From positions 28,464,720 to 28,528,719 of the forward strand of contig OX578286.1 of NCBI GenBank assembly GCA_951217055.1: a stretch of DNA of 64,000 nt, given 5' to 3'. The stretch comes from Gerris lacustris (Eukaryota; Arthropoda; Insecta; Hemiptera; Gerridae). The translations under genes and the position numbers were made by a program. The notes beneath the pieces are model-generated. The model saw only the letters and a list, made by a program, of their open reading frames with translations. It was not told the DNA's origin and did no database searches. Each line of letters starts with the position of its first letter. The first letter of the stretch is position 1. This document shows, one piece after another, positions 48,706 through 60,131 of this stretch.

Positions 48706-49800
48706 ACTTCTGAGGTTACCAAAGGTAAAAGAAGCTATGTGATCGTTCTGAAAAACTAAAACTTTTTATATCTCCAATTTCAAAAAATACCAAAACAGAA
48801 ATCCGTTTTAGACTTTAGGGGAACATTGTTGTCTGTCTGTATTTTTGCGAACCTATCTTAAAAACTATTCGTCCGATTTTAATGAAATTAAATTAGTAAG
48901 TCACAATTAGCCTATTGTTGATACCATGTAACTTTCGCCCTCCTGCGGTCATTTTTTTCTCATCTACCTGCGCACAAACATACATTTATTTACAGCTGTA
49001 TCTTTAAAATTACTCATCTGATTTTAGGATTCTGTACAAAGTACAAAAAAAAACCTTATATATAACGGCTCTGTCTGTCTGTCTGTCCGTTGCTTGTTTC
49101 AATTCATAAACTACTATAGCTAAGAACATGAAATTCGGCACACAGCATCTCGGCATTTGAGACAACTGGACACATTTTGGATTTTTCACACTTAATATTT
49201 TCAAGATGGCGGCCAATATGGCGGGCGACTAAAAAAAAGTTTTTAGTCACCATGACATGTTATATATCAATTTAAAGGTCTTGGAATTAAGAAAAAGAAT
49301 ATGCAACTATTAAAATTTCACACGTAAAATTTTCAAGATGGCGGCCAATATGGTGGGCGACTAAAAAAAGTTCTTAGTAACTATGACATGTTACACATCA
49401 ATTTAAAGGTCTTGAAGTGTAAAAAAAGAATATTACTATTAAAATTAGTGTAATATATATTACACTTAATAATTTCAACTTTAATGTACAGAAACCGTAC
49501 TTACGCGCAGCACGCCTTACTTGTTTATGAAATTTGGATGGTTTGTCGAAAGTAGTACGCAGATAGCACCAGATTAATATCAACCGTATATGCTCTGTAA
49601 ATTTTGCTAAATTGATGCTTTAATTAATGTAAAATAGACTGGCAATTATAGTGCGACACATATAGCTTTCTCGCATTCTATCACGTACTTTATCCTATTA
49701 CAAGCCATTATTGTCTAATTTATTTAATGGTTCCCCTGTTTTACTTCCTAGCTTACCGAAGTTAAGGGAAGCTATGCGATCGCAATCCAAGGAGGGATCG
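48706..49800 (-). repeat. Family A copy with a family C core
   Basis: A-type hairpin end (gaggttaccaaaggtaaaag) and A body to about 49020, then family C (tacaaagtac..., two units with aagatggcggccaatatg, about 130 bp apart) to about 49510, then back to A (gtttgtcgaaagtag ... agctttctcgcattc). A second hairpin end (cttaccgaagttaagggaag) follows at 49750. Confidence 0.8.
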
Positions 49801-49854
49801 AAATATCGCAAATGTGAGGCGTTTGAATTTTCCTTAAAAGACTAAACTAATTAA

Positions 49855-51060
49855 CCCTTTCTTTTCAGGTGTCCAGTATACTGGACATAATTTTCAGGAC
49901 AAGTTTTAATCTACATTAAGTCATTTGTCTTTATTTATTTATTTATTTATTTTTTGGCCAAACTGATACCTTCTTTAGTGATTTTAACTCATCAGTGTTT
50001 AAAAAAATAATTGTAACTATTTGATAAACATAATTTCGACAGGTGCTTTTCGTCGTTATTAGATAAACATTCGTCGTTATTAGATAAACATAATTTCGAC
50101 AGGTGCTTTTCGTCGTTATTAGATAAACATAATTTTGACAGGTGCTTTTCGTCCCAACAACATGGCGTCCATATGAATGTATATATATGTTTCACTTTTA
50201 AATGTATATATGTATTATATGTATATATGTTTTAAATGTTCAGTATTTCTTTTAGGCAGTAATTGTTTTGTAAAGATAAAAGTTAAAATTTGTTAAATAA
50301 TGATTTTCAATCACAAAAAACGTTCTAATTTAGCACATAATTTATCGTCAAAATTTCACAGTATACTGGACATTTGAACATTATGGTAACATTTGGTTTT
50401 GCAATATGTTCAAGATCAGGTAATGAATTCAGAAGGAGGTAATGATTTAGAACTTGTAAATGAGTTTGATAAATTAGATTGCTTTATTCCAAATATTTAT
50501 TTCATTAATATCATTAAAAAAATTATTTTTTAAAAATTATATACTTTTTTACAAATTCTTATGAATGATTGAAATTGTTTTCACAATTCCTACAATTAAA
50601 ATTCTAATGTTAATTACTTCTACTTTTGCTTGTTTTATTGCAAATTAGTCTTATATTATAATTATAAACGATTTGATTTTTATAAATGCTTTATTTATTT
50701 ATTTATTGAAATTGTGAACCTGAGGGTGAGTTCAAATACCATAATTTTACTGATCATAATCATTGTAAACTGGTATATCAGCTATTTAAGCTAATGTGGA
50801 ATATAACTGAACAAAGTGATCATGTTCATAGTGTTCACAGTGTTTGAACTGTCCACTGTAGTGGACTTGTTAATTTTACATGTACATCTATGGGATCTCA
50901 CAGTTGAGTCTGAATGTCCACTATAATGGACATTTCATATCTCAAAAACGGGTGGTCCAAAAATATTGAAACAAATACTGAGTAATCTAGGGGTCAATAG
51001 GAATTGACCCTCTAAAAGATTTTTTTTACAATCAACATAAAAAAATTGGGTGTGAAAGGG
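49855..51060. mobile_element. piggyBac-like nonautonomous element (1.2 kb)
   Basis: Ends ccctttcttttc and tgtgaaaggg are inverted, flanked by TTAA (49851-49854) and TTAT (51061-51064), a degraded TTAA target pair. Palindromes tccagtatactgga (49872), cagtatactg (50360), gtccactgtagtggac (50849) and gtccactataatggac (50916) sit near both ends, as in insect piggyBac-like elements. No transposase is visible; the interior is AT-rich and carries a 3-unit minisatellite (50030-50155, aatttcgacaggtgcttttc). Confidence 0.75.
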
Positions 51061-51858
51061 TTATAAGAATATATTTGCATACTTTCACACCGTGACACTG
51101 AGTTCATACAAACGTACGAATTAACGTACGATATTATTGCTTACATTTATTTTTGTAATAACTTTATTATACTGCAAGTTTTAGTCTTAATATATCTTCA
51201 CATTATGATAATGTAAAAAAACTATAACTAAACTCAGGTGTTGGCAGGTGTTTTATTGTTGTAAGCTTAAAAACAGTTTGTTGGTGAAGAGGGCAGTAAG
51301 GTGTATAAAGTTGCTCCAAGCAAGATGATTTATTCCATAAAATATCCAGGTCACTGGACACCAACCATCCTTTATAAATACCTCAGATAAATTTCTCTCT
51401 TCATGGTCTTAAACGTGTTGAAAATACACATGTATTTTATCACTATCTCTATCCGTTGTAGTCGCCTCTAGAACCCTTGTCTACTTTAAGGTAACCCATA
51501 CATACCGTACTGAAGCTATGCGTGGCAAACAAAATGGCTCCTTTATTTATATAAACTGTTATAATAAACAGTTTTAGATAAAAAGGCTAGCCATCATATT
51601 TTCACCTTAAGCTATTAATCGGTAATATTTAACAAATTTTATACACAATATAATTACCGATATTCATAAATTTTTGTAAGATGTCACACCTTAATTTTTA
51701 ATTAACAAATGTATTCCTCTAAATTCTGTTGCCCTCGTGAATATTTATAATTTTTAAAAAAGCTAATTTCTCTATGTTTGAAATATGAATATTATGTATT
51801 CCGATAATAAAGTACCGAATAAATTCCGCGAACACAAACAAGCATTCGTTCGTGCGCG
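51061..51858. other. Unassigned sequence
   Basis: Nothing recognised. Confidence 0.45.
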
Positions 51859-51946
51859 CGGTGCCGTCCACACCGGACGCGCATCCCTGTTTGCAAAGGT
51901 TTCCAAACGTTTGCAAACACGATACGCGTCCGTTGTGGACGCTGTT
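51859..51946. mobile_element. Small GC-rich fold-back element
   Basis: gccgtccacaccggacgcgc ... tgtttgcaaa pairs with tttgcaaacacgatacgcgt ccgttgtggacgc, leaving almost no loop. CpG-rich in an AT-rich setting. Probable MITE. Confidence 0.7.
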
Positions 51947-52812
51947 TTACCATAATCGTTGTGTAATAAGATTGTTTATTATAACTAAACATAAATGATT
52001 CAATTAAACTTAATAGGTAAATAGAAAGAATCAATCTACCTTTACGGCTTCGCTTCGTTCTGTCAATCCTATGTATATCTTCATATTCCATTATATTTTC
52101 TAAATGCTGTTATAAATATACGTAGAATTAACTTTGTAAGATATTATCGTCGATATTTCACTGAATAACGAATCAATCTATCTCCAAAGACAAGATTTCA
52201 ACACAGGAGAACGAAAAATGAATAAAATATAAACTACATACACGAAAGTTGTACTTTTCAAAAGAAAAACGTATAGAAATCAAAAAGAAACATTTGAATT
52301 ATAACACACTGTACAAATATAAAGACCCGCTACCCGATTTAAAATACTTTTCCACAATTAAGAAGTGAATTTAAAGTAAGATTCGACTAAAATTACTGTT
52401 GGCCTAATTAGAGAAGTAAAAACTAATATGGCCGACGCACTTAAAACTATGGGAAACCGCCACGTAGCGTCGCATTGGCTCGCCGGCCTTTTTCAGGTTA
52501 ACCACACTACCATCTTATCAAAATTAAATAATCTAAAATTTATTATAAAAAATTGTTTAAAATAAAAATATTATAAATAATAATTATTCTTCATGGTAAT
52601 ATTATATTTTTAATATGTTTATAGTTTAACCAAAACAAAATATGTTTAAGTTATTTTATTTTTTAATAATATTGTTCGCATTATTGGTTTAACCTCATTT
52701 TACTATGGTAAGTGAAGAATTATTTTGTTTACATAAGTTTAAATTAATAAATTTAAAGACTTTGTTTGTTAAAACAAGTTAAATCAAATGCTATTTTAAG
52801 TTGAAACTAGAA
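51947..52812. other. Unassigned sequence
   Basis: AT-rich apart from a GC-richer patch at 52430-52500. No exon recognised. Confidence 0.45.
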
Positions 52813-52949
52813 AACTACAGTATATGAAGGCCCTACTATACATTGCAAATCGCTACTATCGATGCAATATTTCAATCGATAGTATCGATTGTTATATTGC
52901 ATCGATAGTGAGATAACGTGTAATCAGAAAGAGCCCCATGTACTGTAGT
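52813..52949. mobile_element. Short MITE (137 bp)
   Basis: Ends actacagtatatgaaggccc and its imperfect complement (gagccccatgtactgtagt). The interior has the palindromes ctatcgatgcaatat / atattgcatcgatag. Confidence 0.75.
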
Positions 52950-52962
52950 TCAGCTGTCAAGG

Positions 52963-53705
52963 TATAAGTGTATGTTCTATATTATACTAATCTACAGTTT
53001 TGGTCCGATCTCGATGAAATTTTGCATATTTGACCTTCAAAGCAAGGAGAAAATCACTGTCTACATAAAATTTAGAAATTTAAATTTTGGTACACAGGGG
53101 TACGGGGTAAACACAAGTGATGAATACGGGGTCAAAGTATTGAATAACTTTCATGATGCATATCATTGAAAAGCTCTTTAAGAGTACAGTAATTGTTGTT
53201 ATGTACATGTATGGGGGTAAAATAGAAAAATACATCTAAAAGTCAACGTATGTGTGTATGTTCTTTATACAAATCTCCAGTTTTAGTCTGATCTCGATGA
53301 AAATTTTCACATTTGACCTTCAAAGCAATGGGAAGGTCACTGTCTACATGAATTTTCGAAATTTAAATTTTGGTACACAGGGGTACGGGGTACAACACAA
53401 GTGATGAATATGGGGTCAAATTAATGAATACCCTTCATGATGCATATCGTTGAAAAGCTCTTTAAGAGTACAGTAATTGTTGATATGTACAGTTTTGTCG
53501 TATTGTCATTTAGGAGGGGGGATAAATTCGGGATACATATTTGCAAATTATCTTATCAAAGAGGAGGAAATAATACACATAGATATAAGTGGGAGGGATA
53601 GAATCTATATATTCTCGCATAGTAAAATAGTTTCTTGAAGGTAGTTTATAAACTTATCAAATTAAAATAACACTCCGTAGCGAAGCACGGCTATCCAGCT
53701 AGTAT
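52963..53705 (+). mobile_element. Helitron-like element with two internal units
   Basis: Two units of about 290 bp (52963-53215 and 53256-53500), each with gatctcgatgaaa, tttggtacacaggggtacgg and aagctctttaagagtacagt, followed by the 190-bp 3' end shared with 17149-17345 and ending gctatccagctag|t. 5' end not defined. No Rep/helicase. Confidence 0.6.
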
Positions 53706-53709
53706 TGTA

Positions 53710-54345
53710 GGAAGTAGGAAAAAGTGGTGGCAATTAGGGCCCCGTAGACCCCGCCGCGCGGGGGGTCCCTAGAAGGGAAATAAAAGTCCCCAGGGGGCCT
53801 CCAAAACCTATTAGTAGGAAATATGCATTTTTATGACTGAAGATACCATTGTAGTGTCTTTCTGGCTAGCATGCCGGATTTTTCAACTAAGCGCATGGTT
53901 GAAAATGAATGGTGGTGTATTTAAAATTTTTTCAACTTTGGATATGTCGAAATAAAACATTGATTTTGTTGACTGCTTGGTATGGATCACTCAAGTTTCC
54001 AATCACACTGTTAATTAAAACATAAAAAACTTCAACTTTAAAGCGATTTTCTGGGTTCTCTGTGGATTTTTCTTGAAACATATCGGGATACGGCTTAGTA
54101 ATTTTTCGCTTCTCAGTCTCGGTACCGGGAAATTCTCTCGCAAACTTAATCACCATACCTGGCTGACAACTTCAATATTAACTAATATTATTTTCAATTA
54201 TTATTACGAATATAATTATTTTCAATCATAAATATTGGCGTGATTGGGTGTTCGGGGCATGAGTAGTGGGGCCCTCTATATGGGATGTCCGGGCCCCCCG
54301 GCATCAGCCGTACCTGCCGCCCCCTCTCGAGGGGCCTGTAATTAT
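53710..54345 (-). pseudogene. hAT (ZMYM-type) transposase remnant
   Basis: The minus frame 54156-53932 reads ...ENRFKVEVFYVLINSVIGNL then VNKINVLFRHIQ. This resembles the segment after the N-terminal zinc finger part of ZMYM-type hAT transposases (frv.vf..ilDsii..L..RF), but without the acidic residue and with the dimerisation domain lost. GC-rich flanks at 53740-53800 (ccccgccgcgcggggggtcc) and 54270-54345 (ggggcctg near the right end) look like the GC-rich hAT ends. Internally deleted. Confidence 0.55.
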
Positions 54346-55179
54346 TCCTTTTTCTTAATAGTTATTTAGACAAAGGAATGTAAGAATAATTATATTTATT
54401 TATTTTCTAAAAAAAGTAGGGAGTAACAATCTAAACAAGTACAAGGGAGGATTCAAATGTAAAATATTGAATATTTATTGCATCAGTGTTTTATCCTCAT
54501 CTGTTCTAAATTCTGGAGCTGAGTCTTTGATTTTGTTATCCATTAGGATACACGTCTTTTCCAGATAAACCTTTAGCGTTAGTGAATTTGATTAATTTAA
54601 GTCAGCTAAATGATTGATAGAGTGCTTTGAGTATTAGAAGCCCTTTTGAGAGATGAAGAACCAAATATCAATCAATAACTGATGAAGGTGGAAACCCGAG
54701 TGGTCGTGTCAGGCCGTTCATCACTTCCAAAAACCCTGTGACATCAAATTTAATCTACAATCTCCCCCATTTTTACCCCCCCCCCCCCCTTTACCTCTGA
54801 CATTCCCTAAAACCTTACTAATTGCTCTTCTAAAATTGTGACATAATATAAGTCACTTTACAATGTTACTGATGACAATTTAAATTGACAATAGCAACTA
54901 TTAATTATTTATTTTTTTAAAAAGAAGTTTTTGCATAAAGAATGTGATTTATTGTACAACCAATTTTAGTCCAAGAAAAAACAGATAGATGGGGTTGCTA
55001 TGTACCACCCACTTTAGTAGACAATCTGATTTTTTAAAGACATAGGTGTAAATAAATGTATGTTTGTACGTATGTAAAGACAGATAGACCGACACACCGA
55101 CAGAACTTGTTATTAGAAGTACTTAGACTCATTTATTCGAAAATCGATTTTTCCCATTTTTTTTTTTTTTTGTTTTTTA
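54346..55179. other. Unassigned sequence
   Basis: Contains a C-run (54776-54790) and a short family A fragment at about 55040-55105 (gacataggtgtaaataaatg). No gene. Confidence 0.45.
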
Positions 55180-56110
55180 CGATTGCAACAGAACTATTGG
55201 GTTTACAGAGATGGTTTTATGCTTAAATGAAAGCTAATTAAATTTACTACGGCTTCTTGTCTTATGACATTTCTCGTAGGTGAGCGGTATATGTCGATAT
55301 TCGGCCCGAAACAAGAGCAAAACTTAAAATTTTCATTTTTAGGAAAAAAACGCCAATTTTTGAAGTGTTATATCTTGGAAACCATAGAATGTACAGAGCT
55401 GCAGTTGGACTTAAATTGTTGCAAATTTTCCCTTCTTTAAATTTGACTAGAATAAATGTTGAAAATTTGAGAGTTTTTGTGTTATTTCGATAAAACAAAA
55501 AGCCTACTGCAACAAATTTGATTGCTCTCCATTTTTTTCCAATTTTTGAAATGTCATATCTTGGAAACCATAAGATGCACAGAGGTGCGATTGGGCTTAC
55601 ATTGTTGCAAATTTATTATACTTTAAATTTAAATAGAATAATTGTTGTTGAATAGTTGATAGTTTTTGTGTTATTTTGAAAACAACAAGAAACCTACTGC
55701 AACAAATTTTATTACTCTATTTTTTTTCCAAATTTTGAAGTGTCATATCTTGGACACCATAGGATGCACCGAGGTACGATTGGGCTCAAATTGTTGCAAA
55801 TTTACTATACTTTAAGTTTGAATATAACATTTGTTGTTGAAAAGTTTATAGTTTTTGTGTTATCCCTAATAAACAGGAAGGAAGTCGAAAACAAGAGCAA
55901 AACTTAACATTTAAATGTTTTGGAAAAAACCGCCAATATTTAAAGTGTCGTATCTCGGAATCCATAGGATTTACAGAGCTGCAATTGGGCTTTAATTGTT
56001 GCAAATTTACTCTACTTTAAATTTAGATAGAATGTATTTTGCTGAATAGATGATAGCTTTTGTGTTATTCCGAAAAAACAGGAAGAGAGTCGAAAAAATC
56101 GACGTTATTT
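55180..56110. repeat. Tandem array, unit about 190-205 bp x 4-5
   Basis: tgaagtgt.atatcttggaaacc recurs at about 55360, 55547, 55735 and 55940, each followed by acagag.tgc..ttgggctt and agtttttgtgttatt. Units have diverged by many substitutions. Confidence 0.88.
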
Positions 56111-56629
56111 CGCTGCCCACTGGCGCGAAATATTTTCGACGAAATATTTTCGACGCCTGCGCGTGCCGAGGTCGAAAACTTGGATTCCTAGTAACGGGCC
56201 CTATACTAACAACATATTAAAAAATTAGAACTACCTGATCTTTTGCATACCAAATTGTATAATTGCACTGGACTAATAGTCCTCTTTGGATTTTTATAAT
56301 AAACAAGTCATAACAATAATTGTTATGACAACAAATAGTTAATGTATTATCAGCAAATAGATTAATGTCTAATATTTGCAGTTGTTAGTTAAATTGCTTG
56401 ATTTTATTTAAATATTTAAATATTTTAACTAACTAATATTCCCCTTGAGCAAGTTCAAAAGGCTTATAAAGAATTCATATAAATAGAATCGAAATTTGCG
56501 CAGAAGTAGGCGGCAATACATTTGAATGATTATTTCTTTAATTTTATTTTTCAACTTTATCTTTTTATGATACTTAAATAAATGTTATGATTAGAAGTAT
56601 TAATTATTTGTTGTGATGACATTTTTTTA
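56111..56629. other. Unassigned sequence
   Basis: A cgaaatattttcgacg doublet at 56126-56160 is followed by AT-rich DNA. Confidence 0.4.
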
Positions 56630-57375
56630 CTTTTCCTCACTACTAATAGTAGGAAAAGTATTGTTTTCACCAAAAAAATTTGTTTCGAGATTTCAACGGA
56701 ATTATCCGTTTTAGGTGTTTTTAAGACCTCCTGAGTGGTTTTCAGCATGACGTATGTATGTGTGTTATCATTGTAGCGCCCAAGGTATTTAACCTAGAGA
56801 GTTGAAACTTGGCAGAAAAATTAGTCCTAACCTGTAGTTGTGCCGCCCGGAAAATCAACTTTTTCCGCCATCTTGAACCCAGTTTGCTGAGTCAGCAAAA
56901 ATTTAAAAAATCGTAATAAATCGAAAATGGTCCTGATCGAGTTGAAATTTAGCTCGAATGTACCTCTCTGTATGAAAAACAAGCCCACTAAATTTCATTT
57001 AGATGTTGGCCGCCATTTTGAAGTTATAAATTTTTGAATTTTTAAACTTTGACGGTTAATAATACTGAAATTACATATAGGTTTTTGACTTATAGTATAT
57101 CGTTGGTACCGGAAAAAATTAAGGAACAAATATAAAAAAAAACAATAAAGTTTCATTAATTAGTTTAAAAGTTATAAGCGAATATAATTATTTTTATTAA
57201 TGCGATAATTTTGATGACGTCAAAGTTTGTTTACATCTGTCAAATTCCCGCCAAACTTCAAATAATTAAATAAAATATAGCTATTAAAAATAAGATTATT
57301 TTTGAAGAATGATAAATCAGTTAGTTCAGAACGGTCACCTGAAGTGAGGAAAAGTTCCGAGGTACCCCGTACCCG
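56630..57375. repeat. Dispersed-type repeat with inverted ends
   Basis: acttttcctcact at the left and agtgaggaaaagt at the right are exact inverted copies, 700 bp apart. The interior has ccgccatcttgaa and ggccgccattttgaag segments like other insect nonautonomous repeats. No coding region. Confidence 0.6.
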
Positions 57376-57764
57376 ATTTTTTTTATTATTATTATTTATT
57401 ACATTAGCTTATTATTTTATTTATAAGTAATTTATTTTGTTTTCATAAAATAAATTAATATTTATCCGTTTTTTGCAATTCTGAACCACATTTCTAAATA
57501 ATATGTTTCGATACCATCAAAAATAAAGGTAGTTTACTCTTGGTCATATTTTAAAGTTTTGAATAAACAAAACACCCTGTACACAAAATCAAGAAAATTT
57601 TATCATTTTTAGAGGTTTAAGAACAAGCAGGAATTTTGATAAAGAATGACTTTTTTTTGAAAACCCAAAAATAAGAATTTTTTTTTCCTCTCGGATACTC
57701 TATCTTGGGACACACTGTATATGTGTATGTGTATATACATTATATTATAAACACATAATATTAA
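57376..57764. other. Unassigned AT-rich sequence
   Basis: Holds mariner-end-like fragments aacaccctgtaca (57572) and gggacacactgtata (57706), both without partners. Confidence 0.4.
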
Positions 57765-57860
57765 CCATTGGTATATGATTGAAAACTATATATAAGTATA
57801 TATTTTCTTAGGGCCTTGGTTAGGGTTACAATAAATAAACTCCTCCTTTTCTTAAAAAAA

Positions 57861-57900
57861 AGCTATATTTCGCCCTAATAACTAAGGGCTTCCTCAGGCT
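57861..57900 (-). ncRNA. Hammerhead ribozyme-like motif 5 (Penelope type)
   Basis: Minus strand: AGC (57900-57898), CTGAGGA (57897-57891), helix II GCCCT/AGGGC (57889-57885 and 57876-57872), GAA, then ATAT A and GCT (57863-57861). Helix I is AGC/GCU; helix III is the two-pair AU-AU without loop; predicted cleavage after A57864. The related plus-strand copy at 58317-58353 keeps CTGAGGA and helix II but has lost the GAAA. Confidence 0.65.
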
Positions 57901-57906
57901 AAAACA

Positions 57907-58107
57907 TTAAAAATTAAAAAAATATATTTTAGGATACTTTTTTTGTTTTTTAATCACTACATCATTAAGTTTCCAAAAAAGTTTTTTGTTAGTTACATTA
58001 AATATATTTGCTGCATTTAATAATTCTCCATTGAATTTGTATATCATATTATTTCGAATTTGGTTTTCCTTCTGTTTCTCGACATATGACTTTTTTCGAC
58101 CTGTCAT
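57907..58107 (-). pseudogene. Residual frame of the compact Penelope-like element
   Basis: 66 codons starting MTGRKKSYVEKQKENQ, with NGELLNAANIFNVTNKKLFWKLND in the middle. Very Lys/Asn-rich. No reverse transcriptase or GIY-YIG motif is visible. Position between the two direct terminal repeats suggests it is what is left of the pol N-terminus after a large deletion, but I do not recognise the protein. Confidence 0.4.
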
Positions 58108-58490
58108 TGTAAGTATTTTATATTTTTTCTTTTTTCTTGATGGTGAACCCTTTTTTTAAATTACTATAATATGATTGGAAACTGTATATAAGTATATATT
58201 TTCTTAGGGTCTTGGTTAGGGTTGCAATAAATAAACTCATCCTTTTCTTAAAAACGCAGCTATATTAAAAACAAAAAAAGTATCCTAAAATATATTTTTT
58301 GAATTTGAATTGTTTTAGCCTGAGGAAGCTCTTAGTTAGGGCAATATATAGCTGTTTTTTTAAGAAAAGAAGGAGTTTATTTATTGTAACCCTAACCAAG
58401 GCCCTAAGAAAATATATACTTATATATAGTTTTCAATCATATAGTAATTTAAAAAAAGGGTTCACCATCAAGAAAAAAGAAAAAATATGA

Positions 58491-58962
58491 AACCATTGGT
58501 ATAAAACAAAAGGAGATGAAAAACAAAGCTAAGCCTCGCACATTACACAAGAATATATAATTGCGGTACTAATTTAGTACTTAGCAATGAATAGGCTTTA
58601 AGTTATGTGCAAAGTTAAAGTTCCTCAAACACCGTACATACAACTATTTAGTACTCATTAACAATAGCCTCGCCATATAATCTACTCGGCTTAGCAAGAA
58701 ACTAACTTAGATTTATAGACTTAACTTCATTATCTTTCTATAATGATGATAACTCACCCATTATAATGAAAATAGAACACTAAAACACCCATAAATCTCA
58801 CAATTTATTTTTTTAGATTTTCTAAGTTAATTTAACTATATAATATTGAGGGTTAATGAGGGAAGATGTATGATATAAAGGTCTGTAATAATTAGTAGTA
58901 TTAGTTGAAAGCACATTTAATAAAGGTTTGTAATTAGTAGTTATAGTTGGAAGTTGGAAGTA
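58491..58962. other. Unassigned sequence
   Basis: Nothing recognised; a short gtttgtaattagtagt-type duplication at 58880-58945. Confidence 0.45.
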
Positions 58963-59524
58963 CAGTAGTCTCGATAATCCAAGTTTGACGGGAGCGACAG
59001 TAACTCGGAACCAGAAAACTCGGATTATTGGAAATTTACGAAGAATTTGAACTCTTATTAAAAAATAATACTTACATTCATATTTTATTGTCATTATGGT
59101 TTTTAATTAATTTCATCATATTCTGTTTCCAATCACAAAACTCACTGTTACACACCTAACACCCGTGCAAATGTTTTTCAGTGACACACTATTACCTATA
59201 CGCAACAAAGCACCTATTATCACTGCTAACTGAAGATTCGGTATGTTTTCGTTCACTCATTATTAAACTGTCACGCGATGCTTTCGGTTAAAGATCTAAT
59301 TTAGAACTGAAGAAAAAGAAACAAATTAATAGGCTTCCCTGAATTAGGATGTAAACACAGCTGCTGAGATAGGAAAGGAATTCTATGAAATCATCCGGAT
59401 CCATCTCTACTAATACTGCCCTGTCCTAATTGTGTTTAATTCAGGGAACCCGCTCCCCTCCTTCAATCCAAGAACTCTCGTTTGACTCGGTTTATTGGAA
59501 ACTCGGATTATCGAGAGTCTACAG
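58963..59524. mobile_element. pogo/Tigger-like MITE (562 bp)
   Basis: Left end cagtagtctcgataatcc and right end ggattatcgagagtctacag are inverted, and a second inverted pair (actcggattattgg / tttattggaaactcgg) lies inside. TA flanks both ends (58961-58962 and 59525-59526). CAGTAGACTCTCGATAATCC-type ends are typical of pogo-like elements. No transposase. Confidence 0.8.
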
Positions 59525-59754
59525 TACATTAAAAATAAATGCACAAGATTCGAAATACGTTTAACATAACAAGCAGTCTGTCAATTAAGGTGGCAGATAT
59601 TCTCGCGTATTTTAATGATATTATGCTTGTACAACCCATAATTGCCTCATCTATTTAAGTTTTCCTCCATTTTCATTCAACTATATCTCACGAATTTCAT
59701 TAAAATCAGACAAGTAATTTTTCAAGTATATTTCAATTGTCTAATGCTCATAAA

Positions 59755-60060
59755 AAATAGACTACCAATTGGTGTGGAACATAGCTTTCTCGCATCCTAT
59801 CCACGTACTTTATTGATTTTATGTTTTGACAAGCCATTATTGTCTAGTTTGTTTAATAGTTTCTCCCGTTTGTTTTATCTGTCTATATTGGTTTTTTTTG
59901 TTGTCAAAACTGACTTTTTACATGAATCATTTTAGCAAAAGTTAAAGAGCGCAGACGGTTCAAATTAATCTGGGGGCTATCTGCGAGCAACTTTCGATAA
60001 ACTATAAAAGTTACATACAAATCAGATACGTACTTTTGAAGCTATAAATGAATGTATTAA
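59755..60060 (+). repeat. Family A, left half
   Basis: From ccaattggtgtggaacatag to gtacttttgaagctataaat. Faces the following minus-strand copy. Confidence 0.88.
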
Positions 60061-60131
60061 TAAATATTAATATAATATATAAATTAATAAATATTAATCT
60101 ACAATATTTTTACATCAATTATTACACTTAT

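Larger units (their letters stand above)
57765..58490 (-). mobile_element. Compact Penelope-like element with direct and inverted terminal repeats
   Basis: Read on the minus strand: an inverted terminal-repeat copy (58490-58270), a partial direct copy (58266-58165), a short frame (58107-57907) and a complete terminal repeat (57900-57765). All copies share tttattgtaaccctaacca and tatatacttatata. Direct plus inverted partial copies of the terminal repeat around a reading frame are the classical Penelope layout. Nearly all of pol is missing. Hammerhead motif 5 and a degenerate version lie in the terminal repeats. Confidence 0.7.

Noticed and set aside
54678..54715. CTGATGA followed by a possible hairpin (ggtggaaacc).
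   Set aside because: The obligatory GAAA after helix II is missing (cgag instead), so not counted as a hammerhead.
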